A stretch of DNA of 35,604 bases from a virus. Of this stretch, positions 16,653 to 25,071 are shown piece after piece; position 1 is the first letter of the stretch, and the number at the start of each line of letters is the position of its first letter. The notes beneath the pieces are model-generated. The model had not been told where the DNA came from and made no database searches. It was given only the letters and a program-made list of their open reading frames with translations. The DNA is taken from the IMG/VR virus record IMGVR_UViG_3300047552_000487, positions 1 through 35,604 of that record; one strand, written 5' to 3'. A program made the translations under genes and the position numbers.

Positions 16653-17475
16653 CGGTTACGCTCGCGGCGGCCACAATCGGGATGTAGTAAGCCGTTCCAG
16701 CCACGTCAATCTTGATGAGTCCGTCCGCTGTCCCCGCAACGCCAGAAGTTCCGATTGCTGTCATTGAGCCAATCTTGACGCCACACTCGTAAGCCGTTCC
16801 AGTAGCGAACTTCACAAACTTGTCCGCAGCGCCAATGTACAACGCTTGGGGCCACTGATACGTAGAACCCTGAGCCGCCTTGCCGATGTAAACACCGGAA
16901 ATAGAGCCGGTCTCTGTGATCGCTGCGTTGAACACACACTCAGCCCGTACCGCGGCCAAAGCCGTCGAAACCGTGATGGCATTGGAACCAGCGTCCACAC
17001 AAGAGCGAGTGGCCTGTGCCGAACCGATAGTTGCAGCAGCCGCAATCTCAAGATAGTCATACGCGCCAGACATCGGAGATGTCGTGGTGGGAGCAGTAGT
17101 GGCAATCTTAAGCTGGTTCTGGCAACCTGAAATCGTCACGTCCGCGCCAGCCGCGTGCAACAGCAGGAAGCGGTTCACTGTCGTGCGGACATTGTTTCCA
17201 GTTACGATAGCCGCGTTGCCATCGTCAGCGTAGAAGCTGACAGCCTTCGTGCGACTAGCCGACAACACGGTTCCGCCAACCGCAGCGGAAGCGAACGTGC
17301 CAACATTCAGTGTGGCCCCCGTTCCAGGAGCAGTAACCGCGCCCGTAGACGCGTCCAAGCTCCATTTCAACGTGTCACCCGTATCCGAGTACGCCTTGAT
17401 GTCGCCGCCATTGTAAATCACCAGGGCGTCGTCACCGTCCGTACTCAGAATATTCGTTCTATCATTCTGAGGCAT
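16645..17475 (-). CDS. Putative head-associated structural protein
   Basis: The 276-residue protein starts at ATG 17475, since GGGAG is well spaced from it but too close to the ATG at 17481. It begins PQNDRTNILSTDGDDALVIY and is rich in Ala, Gly, Thr and Val with repeated strands (GGTVLSASRTKAVSFYADD, ALYIGAADKFVKFATG). Composition is like phage decoration or fibre proteins. It directly follows the major capsid gene across a hairpin. The specific role is unknown. Confidence 0.55.
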   Translation of the reverse strand: MPQNDRTNILSTDGDDALVIYNGGDIKAYSDTGDTLKWSLDASTGAVTAPGTGATLNVGTFASAAVGGTVLSASRTKAVSFYADDGNAAIVTGNNVRTTVNRFLLLHAAGADVTISGCQNQLKIATTAPTTTSPMSGAYDYLEIAAAATIGSAQATRSCVDAGSNAITVSTALAAVRAECVFNAAITETGSISGVYIGKAAQGSTYQWPQALYIGAADKFVKFATGTAYECGVKIGSMTAIGTSGVAGTADGLIKIDVAGTAYYIPIVAAASVTGE

Positions 17476-17488
17476 TTTCATTCTCCCT

Positions 17489-17512
17489 GGGGAGCAGATT
17501 GCTCCGCTCCCC
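17489..17512 (-). terminator. Hairpin after the capsid gene
   Basis: Arms 17489-17495 and 17506-17512 (GGGGAGC / GCTCCCC on the plus strand) pair perfectly with a 10-base loop. It lies between the capsid stop (17531) and the next ribosome binding site. No U-run is present. It may partly terminate or stabilise the capsid mRNA end, a way to raise capsid output over downstream genes. Confidence 0.55.
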
Positions 17513-17530
17513 TTGTATCATAGAATTACG

Positions 17531-19717
17531 TTACGCTACGGTAACATTATACGTGTACCCAATCGCGTCATACGTGGACAGGTCGAAGTCCAGCATCATG
17601 TGAGCCACAATCTCGTAGCTGTCCGAGCGGGCGATGCGCTGCGTCTCAACCTTCATGCGGCGGCCAAAGCCAACCACAGCCTGGTCGGGGCGAACACACA
17701 GGAACGAGCCGAGTGTGTTCGAGCCGGTCGTGTTGTTGATGTAGCCGCTGGAGTCGGTCAGGCCGTACTTGTCCGAGACAATCACGGGGCTGCCGAAGAT
17801 ACGTTCCAGAACACCACTCTGGAAGGTGAAGCCGGGGCCGAACTTCTCAAGGGTCAAAGCCTCGCCCAAGCTCTGCATCTTCCAGTAGATACCGGGGTCA
17901 ATCACCCAGACCAACTTCGACGGGTCAAGAGCGTAGGAACCGTTTGTACCCATCAGTTTCTTGGTCAGCAGGAAATCTTCCGCAGTCAGGGTAGAGCCAG
18001 AGCGAGCGTTCGCAGCCGAGCCGTCCAAGAGAGCATGAGCGCGCAAGCCCTTCGCCAGAAGCAGATGCCAACTGGTGCTGATAGAGCCGTCGCCATAGTC
18101 CGAGACGTTCGAGCTTGTCGTGACCGTATCGCCAGAGATGAGGATTTCGTCAATCACTTCAGCGCCGGAGATAGCCATTTCGCTTTGCAGGAAGGGCAGC
18201 ATCGGAACCAAGCTCTGCTCGTCCATTTCACCCGTCCACATAGCGATAGCGGACAGTTTCTTGGGCGTCAAGGTGATGTTCGATGTGCTGGGTTTGCTCA
18301 CGCGGGCGGTGATGAAGGCATTGTCATAAGCACTCTCAGCCGTGTCGTCTGTCTGAGCCGTCTTGTACCAAGTCACAGAACCAGTCTGAATCGGGATGAC
18401 CAGACTTTCGCCCTGCACTTCCAACTGGCGGAACAGGCCCAAGACTTTCGCCTGATTGCGAATCAGAGGAATCAACTCACGGCTGTAGTAAACCGGAATC
18501 CACTCGTCGCCGTAGGTCGAAACGTCCGAACCCATCAACTCATCGGCCTTCGTCGCCAGAGTCCGTTCAAGATAAGCGTCGTGCTTGTTGCCGAAGGTTA
18601 GGGGAGCGCCCATGCCCTTCAGCGCGGCTCCGGTAGGCATGTATTCCTTCGTCCGCAGAGCGCCGTTCTTGAAGGACTTGCTCACCAAGTCAATCAGGGT
18701 GCGACTGTAAGCCACCGAGGGCTGAATACCGATGCTCTTCATCACCATGTGGCCGAGAGCCAACTGAGCCGGGTCAACGTGGTCATAAGCGCCGGCCACT
18801 TCGATGCGGTCTTCCTGAGCGCCAAAGGCAATCTTGCGATTAACCTGCTTCTTGGCAATCTCTTCCTCGACCTTCTTGGCTACGGCATCGCTAAAAGCCT
18901 TCTCAGCCAAAGCCTTATCAGAGGCTTCCTTTTCCTTCGCGGCAATGGCATCAGCAACAGCCTTGCCAATAAGTTCGTTCATGTTCTCTTCCATTTTCTT
19001 AACTCCATCAGACTTGTTTTTAGTATCTTCCAAAGCCTTGCTCTCACTTGGGACATCTTCGCTTTTGGCCTCTATGTCCAAGTCTTCAAGCCCAATGGCT
19101 TTCACAAAACCAGGCATCATCTCTTTCACGATTTGGAACCTTGCCATCGGATTGGCCGAGAAGGGGGCGACTGAAATCTCCACCAGGGGCCATTCAGTAA
19201 TCCGATTGCCCATCTTCCGAACCAGAGAAGCCGCCGCTCCAACGCTGAAGTTCTGCGCGCCCTGTTTAACCAGGTTCCACGCGGCCTCAGCGTACCTATC
19301 GCCCTTGTAAATCTGCGCTCTAACCCACAAACCCATTTGGGTTACTTTCGCTTCCAGCACCCGGCCAATAGCGTTGAGTTTGATGTCTTCGTGCTGGCCG
19401 TGCGAGAACAAGAGTACGGGCCGGTTCATGTAGCGGTTCAACGAGTTACTGAAAGCTTTCGGGTCGAAAGCCTCACCTTCATCGTCCACGTCCCAGGTTG
19501 CGGCGTAGCCCTCGATGATGCGTTCCTCGTCGTTGACAGACTTGATTAGCAGCCCTTTTTCTTGGCTTTTTTCTTCTGACTCCATCAACGCGCCGATTTG
19601 AGCTTGCGCTTCATCCGCTGAGTCGTGGCAATGGATTGCTTCTCCCATTGGCATGTCATCGTCGCCTTTCTTGTACACGCAAAAGCGACCATCTTCTTCC
19701 TTGATTGTGTAAGGCAT
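17531..19717 (-). CDS. Fused prohead protease and HK97-type major capsid protein
   Basis: The 728-residue protein starts at ATG 19717 with AGGAAG six bases upstream. Residues about 1-45 form a small domain (YTIKEEDGRFCVYKKG, HCHDSADEAQAQIGAL) often seen before phage proteases. Residues about 50-200 are an HK97-family (S78) protease: IIEGYAATWDVDDEGE, His106 in LLFSHGQH and Ser158 in QNFSVGAA. A Lys/Glu/Ala-rich helical segment (about 245-300) resembles a scaffold/delta domain. The rest is an HK97-fold capsid protein (WIPVYYSRELIPLIRNQAKV, TPKKLSAIAMWTGEM, GSPVIVSDKYG). Protease and capsid are usually separate genes. An internal start near 18994 could also make the capsid part alone. Confidence 0.85.
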   Translation of the reverse strand: MPYTIKEEDGRFCVYKKGDDDMPMGEAIHCHDSADEAQAQIGALMESEEKSQEKGLLIKSVNDEERIIEGYAATWDVDDEGEAFDPKAFSNSLNRYMNRPVLLFSHGQHEDIKLNAIGRVLEAKVTQMGLWVRAQIYKGDRYAEAAWNLVKQGAQNFSVGAAASLVRKMGNRITEWPLVEISVAPFSANPMARFQIVKEMMPGFVKAIGLEDLDIEAKSEDVPSESKALEDTKNKSDGVKKMEENMNELIGKAVADAIAAKEKEASDKALAEKAFSDAVAKKVEEEIAKKQVNRKIAFGAQEDRIEVAGAYDHVDPAQLALGHMVMKSIGIQPSVAYSRTLIDLVSKSFKNGALRTKEYMPTGAALKGMGAPLTFGNKHDAYLERTLATKADELMGSDVSTYGDEWIPVYYSRELIPLIRNQAKVLGLFRQLEVQGESLVIPIQTGSVTWYKTAQTDDTAESAYDNAFITARVSKPSTSNITLTPKKLSAIAMWTGEMDEQSLVPMLPFLQSEMAISGAEVIDEILISGDTVTTSSNVSDYGDGSISTSWHLLLAKGLRAHALLDGSAANARSGSTLTAEDFLLTKKLMGTNGSYALDPSKLVWVIDPGIYWKMQSLGEALTLEKFGPGFTFQSGVLERIFGSPVIVSDKYGLTDSSGYINNTTGSNTLGSFLCVRPDQAVVGFGRRMKVETQRIARSDSYEIVAHMMLDFDLSTYDAIGYTYNVTVA
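18992..19006 (-). promoter_or_regulatory. Possible internal translation start for the capsid part
   Basis: Inside the fusion, GGAG (19003-19006) sits 8 bases before an in-frame ATG at 18994 (MEENMNELIGKAV). Starting there would give a 487-residue delta-domain plus capsid protein, the normal size for an HK97 capsid precursor. Such motifs also arise by chance, so this is a candidate only. Confidence 0.45.
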
Positions 19718-19727
19718 AAGTAACTTC

Positions 19728-20165
19728 CTATATGTGCTTTGCTTCAATACCGCCGAAGATGCCACGAATGGGAGAACCGTATTCCTGGCTCATTGTTCCG
19801 AGGATGAACCCTCTGCGACTCTTGGCGATGTCTTGAATCGTAGTCCAGCGGCCCGCATGATAGCGCCTGTTCTGGTAAACCCTGTCTTGCACCCACTTGG
19901 CATAGGGGGTATCCCTGTTGAAGAGGATGCCTTTGACCTCGTTGCCGTGGTCAACAATCTCCCATCCCCAATTATGTCCTAGCCGGTAGGTTCTAACGTA
20001 CTTCTGGCCCTCTCTAGGCGGAGGATATATGGTAACATCTTCTAGCAGGGTGGTTAGCACTCGGTTCATGCCAGCTATGCTTCTCTGACGAACGATACCA
20101 GAAGCGTTGCCCCACTTCTTGATAACGTTTTCCAGGCCCTTAAGTTGGATGTCTACTGCAATCAT
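19728..20165 (-). CDS. HK97 gp10-like head/neck protein
   Basis: The 145-residue protein starts at ATG 20165 (MIAVDIQLKG), overlapping the upstream TGA as ATGA, with AAGGA about 7 bases before. The order is a short strand (IQLKGLENVIKKW), a helical region, then PYAKWVQDRVYQNRRYHAGRW. That order, with Y..WVQ, matches small gp10/neck-type proteins of siphophages. It lies between the gpF-like gene and the capsid rather than after the connector, a somewhat unusual position. Role in head closure is inferred. Confidence 0.6.
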   Translation of the reverse strand: MIAVDIQLKGLENVIKKWGNASGIVRQRSIAGMNRVLTTLLEDVTIYPPPREGQKYVRTYRLGHNWGWEIVDHGNEVKGILFNRDTPYAKWVQDRVYQNRRYHAGRWTTIQDIAKSRRGFILGTMSQEYGSPIRGIFGGIEAKHI

Positions 20166-20836
20166 AGGTAGTCCTTTCCAACTTGAAGCACCATAGCGAT
20201 GCACTTGCAAGAAACGTGGGCAGGCGGGAAGTACCCGCCTGGGAATGGCATACCCAAGATGGTGGTTTTACCGTGCAACGGGGCGCAAATCCCCTGGCAT
20301 ACCATTTCATCGGCAGCAGTTACCCACACCAACTCGTTGACCATCTTAGAGCGTTTCCAGACCTCTTCTTCACCCTTGTAGAAAAGTTCCGTAACTTCAG
20401 TGACCCCGATAGCCTCAGCCCTTGCCTCGCCTAGAATCACTTCCAGCCGAAGCTCCAAGTCCTTCGTCGAACCCCCGCTTTTACGCCACAGTTCCAAAGC
20501 CCTTCTGAGCTTCCTCTCTGTGTTGACGTTCAAGTCTCCAGCCCGTTTAATCGCATGGGCTAGAACCAACTGAGCGGCCCACTCTTCCAGGCTGTCTTGT
20601 TCGTCCTCGTAGGACTTGCCCGTGTTAATCTGTGATAAACCAGCCGCAAACCCCAACCTGACAGTTTCTTCGAGAGAAGGAATCAAGGCTCTCTGAATCA
20701 GTTCAGACTCTTTATCCCAATCTACATTATGTGGGTTATCCCAAATGTTGGATTGGGAAAAGGCTTTCTTCATTCTTGCGGATAAAACAACGGACAGTTG
20801 TTTTCTTTGGGGAATACAATCAGGGGTAACTTTCAA
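20162..20836 (-). CDS. Phage head morphogenesis protein (Mu gpF-like)
   Basis: The product has 224 residues if started at TTG 20836; a shorter start at ATG 20773 (MKKAFSQSN) is possible, and neither has a good ribosome binding site. The C-terminus has the gpF signature: VWVTAADEMVCQGICAPLHG, then FPPAHVSCKC, with paired Cys and the His-x-x-Cys metal-like site. The N-terminal half is helical. Proteins of this family are minor head components made next to the portal. It overlaps the portal gene by 17 bases. Confidence 0.75.
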   Translation of the reverse strand: MKVTPDCIPQRKQLSVVLSARMKKAFSQSNIWDNPHNVDWDKESELIQRALIPSLEETVRLGFAAGLSQINTGKSYEDEQDSLEEWAAQLVLAHAIKRAGDLNVNTERKLRRALELWRKSGGSTKDLELRLEVILGEARAEAIGVTEVTELFYKGEEEVWKRSKMVNELVWVTAADEMVCQGICAPLHGKTTILGMPFPGGYFPPAHVSCKCIAMVLQVGKDYL

Positions 20837-22280
20837 GTCGAAAGGGGTTGACTGCGAAAGCAGCCTTTACCTCTTCTGGCGTCCGAGCCTCAGCCAGCTT
20901 CATGGTGATAGCCAGTCTTTCGTCTGGAGCCAACTCATTTGTCTCGAATGGGACTGCTGGAGACTTCCCCTTCTTCAGGGCTTTCAGGGCTTTCCTTTGC
21001 CATAGAGCCTTAGCTGGTTCGCCGGGTGGAACCTCATCCGCGTCGTCCCCGGTGTAGCCGTGAGCCTCTTCGGTCATAATGGGGTCGCCGGTTTGTTCTT
21101 CGGGTTCATCCACAGCGTCTAGCGGCGGCAGCTTGAAGTATTTGTTACGGATTTCGTTGACGGTCATAATGGGAATCCACTGGCCCATCGAAGAAACCGC
21201 GCCCCTAGCTACAATCTGAAGCTCGTTGAGAAGTTCCTGTCTCTTAACGGTTCTGACATCGCTAAACCTAGCTTCGTACTGCGGGCCGTAGACAGGTTGA
21301 ATCAGGTGGGCGGTGAGTTCTTCTGCCACGCGAACCAGCTTGGGCCAAAGGGTGTCATTGAGGAAGGTTTGTTCGGCAACCTGGGCGTTGGCTTCAGTAG
21401 CGTTCTCAGACCACTTTCCAATCGGAACCCCAAAGACCTGGAAGATTTCTTCCCGCGTCCATTTCCGCATCTCCAAGAACTGCATATCTTCCTGGGTGCT
21501 GGAAATCGGAACCCACTCCATATCGCTGCCACGAATGAACGCCGTCTTTCGCTGCCCGTCACCATAGGCGTCCCTCCACTCCTTGACGATACGTTTGTAG
21601 GTATCATCGTCAATCATGGACTTAATCGCAACCACACCGGCAGGAATGGCGTTGTCCTTGTTGAAGAAGCCGGAGTTCCACTTCACCGCCGCCTGATCCC
21701 CAATCAACTGATTGCTCAAGGCTCTAATCGGTGAAAGCCCCCGGTAGTCATCAAGGGGATGGAACCACTTGAAATGTACCACGTCGTTGACTTCGAGGGG
21801 GACTTTCGTTCCCTCTACTTCATAGACGTAGCCCTTGATGAAGTTCGTGCGGTCTGGAACGACGGTAACTCTTTCCGGGCGTAGGGGCCACAACTCAGCC
21901 GGCATCCCGGCCTGGTCGTAGGCTACGTAGAGAAAGGCATTGCCGGTCAGTTCCATTTGAGAAAACAGGGTTTCGAGAAGGCTGAAGCGGGAATACACAT
22001 GATTCGGGCGCTTGAGTAGTTTCAGGAAAGGGTGTTCGAGCGAATCCATTGCTTCGGGGCCGCCAGTGTCAATGATTTTAAGCTCGGCCTGGGCTGCCGA
22101 CTGCGCGATTTGACTCACGCAGAAATGCACCCAAGAAAAGACCATATAGGTCTTGGCGTCGCTCTCTTGCTCGACAGAGACATTTTGTCCAAAGCCGGGA
22201 TTGGGGTTGATGGAAATACGCCGCAACTGCGGCTTTTTCCTCATGTACTTTTCAAGCGCCTGAAATATACCCATCACCAC
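20820..22280 (-). CDS. Portal protein (HK97 family)
   Basis: The 486-residue protein forms the dodecameric vertex ring through which DNA enters. Recognisable segments are SWVHFCVSQIAQSAAQ, HPFLKLLKRPNHVYSRFSLL, ELTGNAFLYVAYDQAGMPAE, the LWPLRPERVTV strand, HFKWFHPLDDYRGLSPIRAL and EEIFQVFGVPIGKW, in the order typical of HK97-type portals. The C-terminal 80 residues are acidic then Lys-rich and probably disordered. The start is GTG 22280 or ATG 22274, right after the terminase TAG. Confidence 0.9.
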   Translation of the reverse strand: MVMGIFQALEKYMRKKPQLRRISINPNPGFGQNVSVEQESDAKTYMVFSWVHFCVSQIAQSAAQAELKIIDTGGPEAMDSLEHPFLKLLKRPNHVYSRFSLLETLFSQMELTGNAFLYVAYDQAGMPAELWPLRPERVTVVPDRTNFIKGYVYEVEGTKVPLEVNDVVHFKWFHPLDDYRGLSPIRALSNQLIGDQAAVKWNSGFFNKDNAIPAGVVAIKSMIDDDTYKRIVKEWRDAYGDGQRKTAFIRGSDMEWVPISSTQEDMQFLEMRKWTREEIFQVFGVPIGKWSENATEANAQVAEQTFLNDTLWPKLVRVAEELTAHLIQPVYGPQYEARFSDVRTVKRQELLNELQIVARGAVSSMGQWIPIMTVNEIRNKYFKLPPLDAVDEPEEQTGDPIMTEEAHGYTGDDADEVPPGEPAKALWQRKALKALKKGKSPAVPFETNELAPDERLAITMKLAEARTPEEVKAAFAVNPFRLESYP

Positions 22281-23582
22281 CTACCCAAACATGATAATCG
22301 TTGAAAACATATTGCGCGACGCATAGAGAGCCAAAGCCCTCGCAATCACGGTATCATCGTGCATCCCCTCTGGCGCTGAGAATGACGACCTACCCAACTG
22401 CGAGATGGTTCTTTCGTAAGCCTCTAGTTCAATCGTCCAAGACGAGTCGTTTTGCCACTGGTACTCGGCCTTTTCCATCGCCAAAGACAGGGCCTCTACA
22501 ATCATTGTTTTCGACTGCGAAGAAGTAGCGAACCCTGGAAGGCCGTCCGTCCAGCACATGACCGGAACTCCATCCCTCTGCAAGCGTTCGATAATCGGAG
22601 CGCCGGCAGAGTTCCTCTCCGGGAGAATGGCTTTAATCGTCCACTTCTGGATCATGGCCTTCAACCGCTCGACCTGGAAGTCATAGTCAATCTTGTTGAA
22701 CCTATCCCGGTCAACTTCCTTCTTGCAGGTTTTACAGACAACCGAGATAGCCGTGAAGTCGTTCTGTTTGCCCCAGTCCACACCAGCCACTAAAACGTGC
22801 CCGGCGTGGTCATCCGGTTTAGCGGGATTCTCAGCGAACATACAACGATCTAGGTTCCTGAATACCTGTCCGTCAGACTCAACGAACTCGGCCATGATTT
22901 CTTGCTTGAAGGTATCGGAAGGCAGGGTCTTGAACAGGAACTCGATATTGGGATTCTCTAATGGATTGGGAACCCTGAAGATTTCGTTGCCGATGATTTG
23001 GCAACCCAAAGTTGGTACTTGCCAAGAAACGGAGTCGGCCCTGTCCTTGACATTAACCCACTCCCGATGAAACCAATTCCTGCCTCTCGGAGTCCCGATA
23101 GCCCACAGAACACCGTTGGTGTCAATCAACATGGGTCTCATGACTTCGTACCAAGCCGTAGGGCTAATATCGGCCACTTCGTCCAGAACCACCCCGTCTC
23201 CGGTGTAGCCACGAGCGTTGTCCGGGTTGTCCAGGGAGATGTAGTGGATACGGCCCCCGGAGGGAAAGTGGGCGGTCATCTCGGCGACCTTGAACTCAGC
23301 GATAGAGGCCGCAGCGTGCTTGGATTCTTCCCAGGCAATCCTAACTTGCTTGAAAGTCGGAGCGCCCCAAATCCAAACCTGCTTTCTCGCGGCCCCTTCC
23401 ACCGCTATGCTCATAGCCAGAGTGGTTTTCCGCCACCTCCGACCAGCCGAAAGCCAGTTGAAGCGTTTCGCTTGTTCACGGATAGCTATTTGACCCGGAT
23501 GAGGAACAGGAAGAACGATAGTAGGAACGGGGAGGTGTTTCGTCCGTTCCTCTTTGTGCGCTCTAACGCTCGCTATCGGCAT
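22281..23582 (-). CDS. Terminase large subunit
   Basis: This 433-residue protein is the packaging ATPase and nuclease. The Walker A variant AGRRWRKTT is at 46-54, Walker B VVLDEVAD at about 131-138 (D134/E135), and the coupling GTP motif follows in WAIGTPRG. The RNase H-like nuclease has D269 (AGVDWGKQND), E322 (ILPERNSAG) and D409/D410 (GMHDDTVIARAL). All expected residues are present. It overlaps the small-subunit gene by 20 bases and ends in TAG directly before the portal. Confidence 0.95.
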   Translation of the reverse strand: MPIASVRAHKEERTKHLPVPTIVLPVPHPGQIAIREQAKRFNWLSAGRRWRKTTLAMSIAVEGAARKQVWIWGAPTFKQVRIAWEESKHAAASIAEFKVAEMTAHFPSGGRIHYISLDNPDNARGYTGDGVVLDEVADISPTAWYEVMRPMLIDTNGVLWAIGTPRGRNWFHREWVNVKDRADSVSWQVPTLGCQIIGNEIFRVPNPLENPNIEFLFKTLPSDTFKQEIMAEFVESDGQVFRNLDRCMFAENPAKPDDHAGHVLVAGVDWGKQNDFTAISVVCKTCKKEVDRDRFNKIDYDFQVERLKAMIQKWTIKAILPERNSAGAPIIERLQRDGVPVMCWTDGLPGFATSSQSKTMIVEALSLAMEKAEYQWQNDSSWTIELEAYERTISQLGRSSFSAPEGMHDDTVIARALALYASRNMFSTIIMFG

Positions 23583-23958
23583 CGGTTTCCGTTTCTACGT
23601 CTGCCACACCACGCCAGTCATTGACGTAACGAATAGTGATAGGCTGGCCGTCCACACCGCTAATCTCAGTCCGAGTCGCGCTAGAGTAGCCCCGGTGCTT
23701 GCCGTGAGTGGTAAGGACGAACTTCACAGCACGGAAGTCCTTGTCCTCTACAAGCTCCATCAGGGACTTCTCAGCCCGGTCAACTACCGTCTCATTCTCA
23801 GCCTCAAGCATATCCTGAAGCTCGGGGTCGTCCTTGAAGTAGGCGGCAACTGTTCGCCAGCCAACGCCCAAGCGCCGCGCCACTTCAGCCCGGTTGCCAA
23901 AGGAACCAGGAATAGCGGCAGCGATTTCTTCTTTTGTACACTTTTTTTCTCGTGGCAT
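23563..23958 (-). CDS. Terminase small subunit
   Basis: This 131-residue protein has an N-terminal helix-turn-helix (NRAEVARRLGVGWRTVAAYF) for recognition of the packaging site, a helical middle (AENETVVDRAEKSLMELVED) and AVKFVLTTHGKHRGYSS. That last pattern is widespread in small terminase subunits. An AGGAG sits 6 bases before ATG 23958. It overlaps the large subunit start, as terminase pairs often do. Confidence 0.85.
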   Translation of the reverse strand: MPREKKCTKEEIAAAIPGSFGNRAEVARRLGVGWRTVAAYFKDDPELQDMLEAENETVVDRAEKSLMELVEDKDFRAVKFVLTTHGKHRGYSSATRTEISGVDGQPITIRYVNDWRGVADVETETDADSER

Positions 23959-23967
23959 ATCAGTCTC

Positions 23968-24150
23968 CTAGAGCGGCGCTCCACACTGCGTACAGCAACA
24001 CGCCTCGATGCTATTACGTGAACCGCAGAACGAACACTTAATCCCGTTAGGCTTCATAAACTCGCCGGGGATGTAGTAGGGTTCACTTTCCCCAAAGTGC
24101 GTGACATCAATGGGAACACGTCCCATGGCAATCACTTCATCGTAGGTCAT
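23968..24150 (-). CDS. Small zinc-ribbon-like protein
   Basis: The 60-residue protein starts at ATG 24150 with GAGGT 8 bases upstream. The C-terminus KCSFCGSRNSIEACCCTQCG has two CxxC pairs, a likely zinc ribbon. The N-terminus has no recognised domain. It overlaps the upstream 44-residue gene and sits just before the terminase small subunit. Function unknown. Confidence 0.65.
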   Translation of the reverse strand: MTYDEVIAMGRVPIDVTHFGESEPYYIPGEFMKPNGIKCSFCGSRNSIEACCCTQCGAPL

Positions 24151-24271
24151 CAAACGTTACCTCAACCGCTTCCCCCGCAATGAAGTCGTGCTGGCAATCC
24201 TCCACCACTACAAGCAGGGCTTTGCGTTCTTCTTCGATGGGGTATAAGACGATGGCCTTAACCGTTGTCAT
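24137..24271 (-). CDS. Small protein, 44 aa, paralogue of the 24838-25041 product
   Basis: ATG 24271 overlaps the upstream TGA as ATGA. The product (TTVKAIVLYPIEEERKALLV, then HDFIAGEAVEVTFDD) aligns along most of its length with the 67-residue product at 24838-25041 (ATVLYPHYDTHAVLLV, HDFVAGEKIEVVLDE). That similarity argues it is real despite its length. It is likely a small beta-barrel fold. Function unknown. Confidence 0.6.
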   Translation of the reverse strand: MTTVKAIVLYPIEEERKALLVVVEDCQHDFIAGEAVEVTFDDLR

Positions 24272-24561
24272 GGCAACTTCACCCCACAGAACGGGCAATG
24301 GGAAATATACGCCACTTCTACGGAATCACCCGTAGCACTGTCTATCAGCTTCCACTTGCCTTTTTCATTACGCTCGCAATGAAAGTCTACCCTGCATCTG
24401 TGTTCCGTTGGCTCCTCCCAGGACAACTCTACAACACCAACCCCAGGCGATAGGCGGTCATTAACCACTACCGTTACCGTGTGCTCAATCGCTCTGTCAA
24501 AACTTCTCCCACCAAATACGGTGTCAACCTTGATTACGCGCCCTGTAACACTCTTCTTCAT
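24268..24561 (-). CDS. Small Cys-motif protein, paralogue A
   Basis: The 97-residue protein starts at ATG 24561 (MKKSVTGRVIKVD), overlapping the preceding TGA as ATGA. It shares the shape of its upstream neighbour: an initial M(K/R)KS.TG.V, a central ELSWEEPE/T segment followed by H.C, and the identical ending HCPFCGVKLP. The CxxC plus nearby His could bind zinc. The pair arose by tandem duplication. No known family. Confidence 0.65.
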   Translation of the reverse strand: MKKSVTGRVIKVDTVFGGRSFDRAIEHTVTVVVNDRLSPGVGVVELSWEEPTEHRCRVDFHCERNEKGKWKLIDSATGDSVEVAYISHCPFCGVKLP

Positions 24562-24845
24562 GGGAGTTTTACCCCGCAAAACGGGCAATGCGTTACGCTG
24601 AATGGCATGAAGAACGACCCGTCTGAATCTCGCTCCATGCGCCACTTGTCAAACACCTTGTGGCAATGCCAACCATCTGTCGGATTGCAGTCGTGAATCT
24701 CTGGTTCTTCCCAGGATAGCTCAATCTCAACACCGGGAACGTGGGGGACAGCACGATCAACCAGCAACGTCACTACAGCACCAGTCCCGGCGCTAGGATG
24801 AAACTCTAGATACTTCGTTACTTGACCAGTTGCACTCTTACGCAT
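24558..24845 (-). CDS. Small Cys-motif protein, paralogue B
   Basis: This 95-residue protein (MRKSATGQVTKYLEF) is related to the next gene downstream. It has matching IELSWEEPEIHDC and THCPFCGVKLP segments and a central GWHCHKVFDKWRM. It overlaps the upstream stop by 8 bases. Conserved Cys/His positions between the two copies suggest a shared metal-binding fold. Function unknown. Confidence 0.65.
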   Translation of the reverse strand: MRKSATGQVTKYLEFHPSAGTGAVVTLLVDRAVPHVPGVEIELSWEEPEIHDCNPTDGWHCHKVFDKWRMERDSDGSFFMPFSVTHCPFCGVKLP

Positions 24846-25041
24846 GGTTGTCGTCCCACTGGATACTCTTCTTCCAGGCGTCTAAATCAAGCGGGGGAAC
24901 AACAATCTCCTGCTCATCAAGCACCACCTCAATCTTCTCGCCGGCTACGAAGTCGTGCGCTTGGTCATCTATCTCCACGAGCAACACAGCGTGTGTGTCG
25001 TAGTGCGGGTAAAGTACAGTGGCACTAACTATTCTTTTCAT
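24838..25041 (-). CDS. Small protein, 67 aa
   Basis: ATG 25041 has AAGGAG upstream. The first 45 residues match the 44-residue product at 24137-24271; the acidic, Trp-containing tail (VPPLDLDAWKKSIQWDD) is extra. Together with the two HCPFCGVKLP genes it forms a duplicated pair-of-genes arrangement. No recognised family. Confidence 0.6.
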   Translation of the reverse strand: MKRIVSATVLYPHYDTHAVLLVEIDDQAHDFVAGEKIEVVLDEQEIVVPPLDLDAWKKSIQWDDNHA

Positions 25042-25071
25042 GTTTACTCCTTGTGTGGCCCGAAGGCGAGA

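Noticed and set aside
17513-18601. Long plus-strand open frame (362 codons) opposite the capsid gene
   Set aside because: It is antisense to a clearly recognised capsid sequence, has His/Arg/Gln-rich composition typical of a shadow frame, and matches no family.
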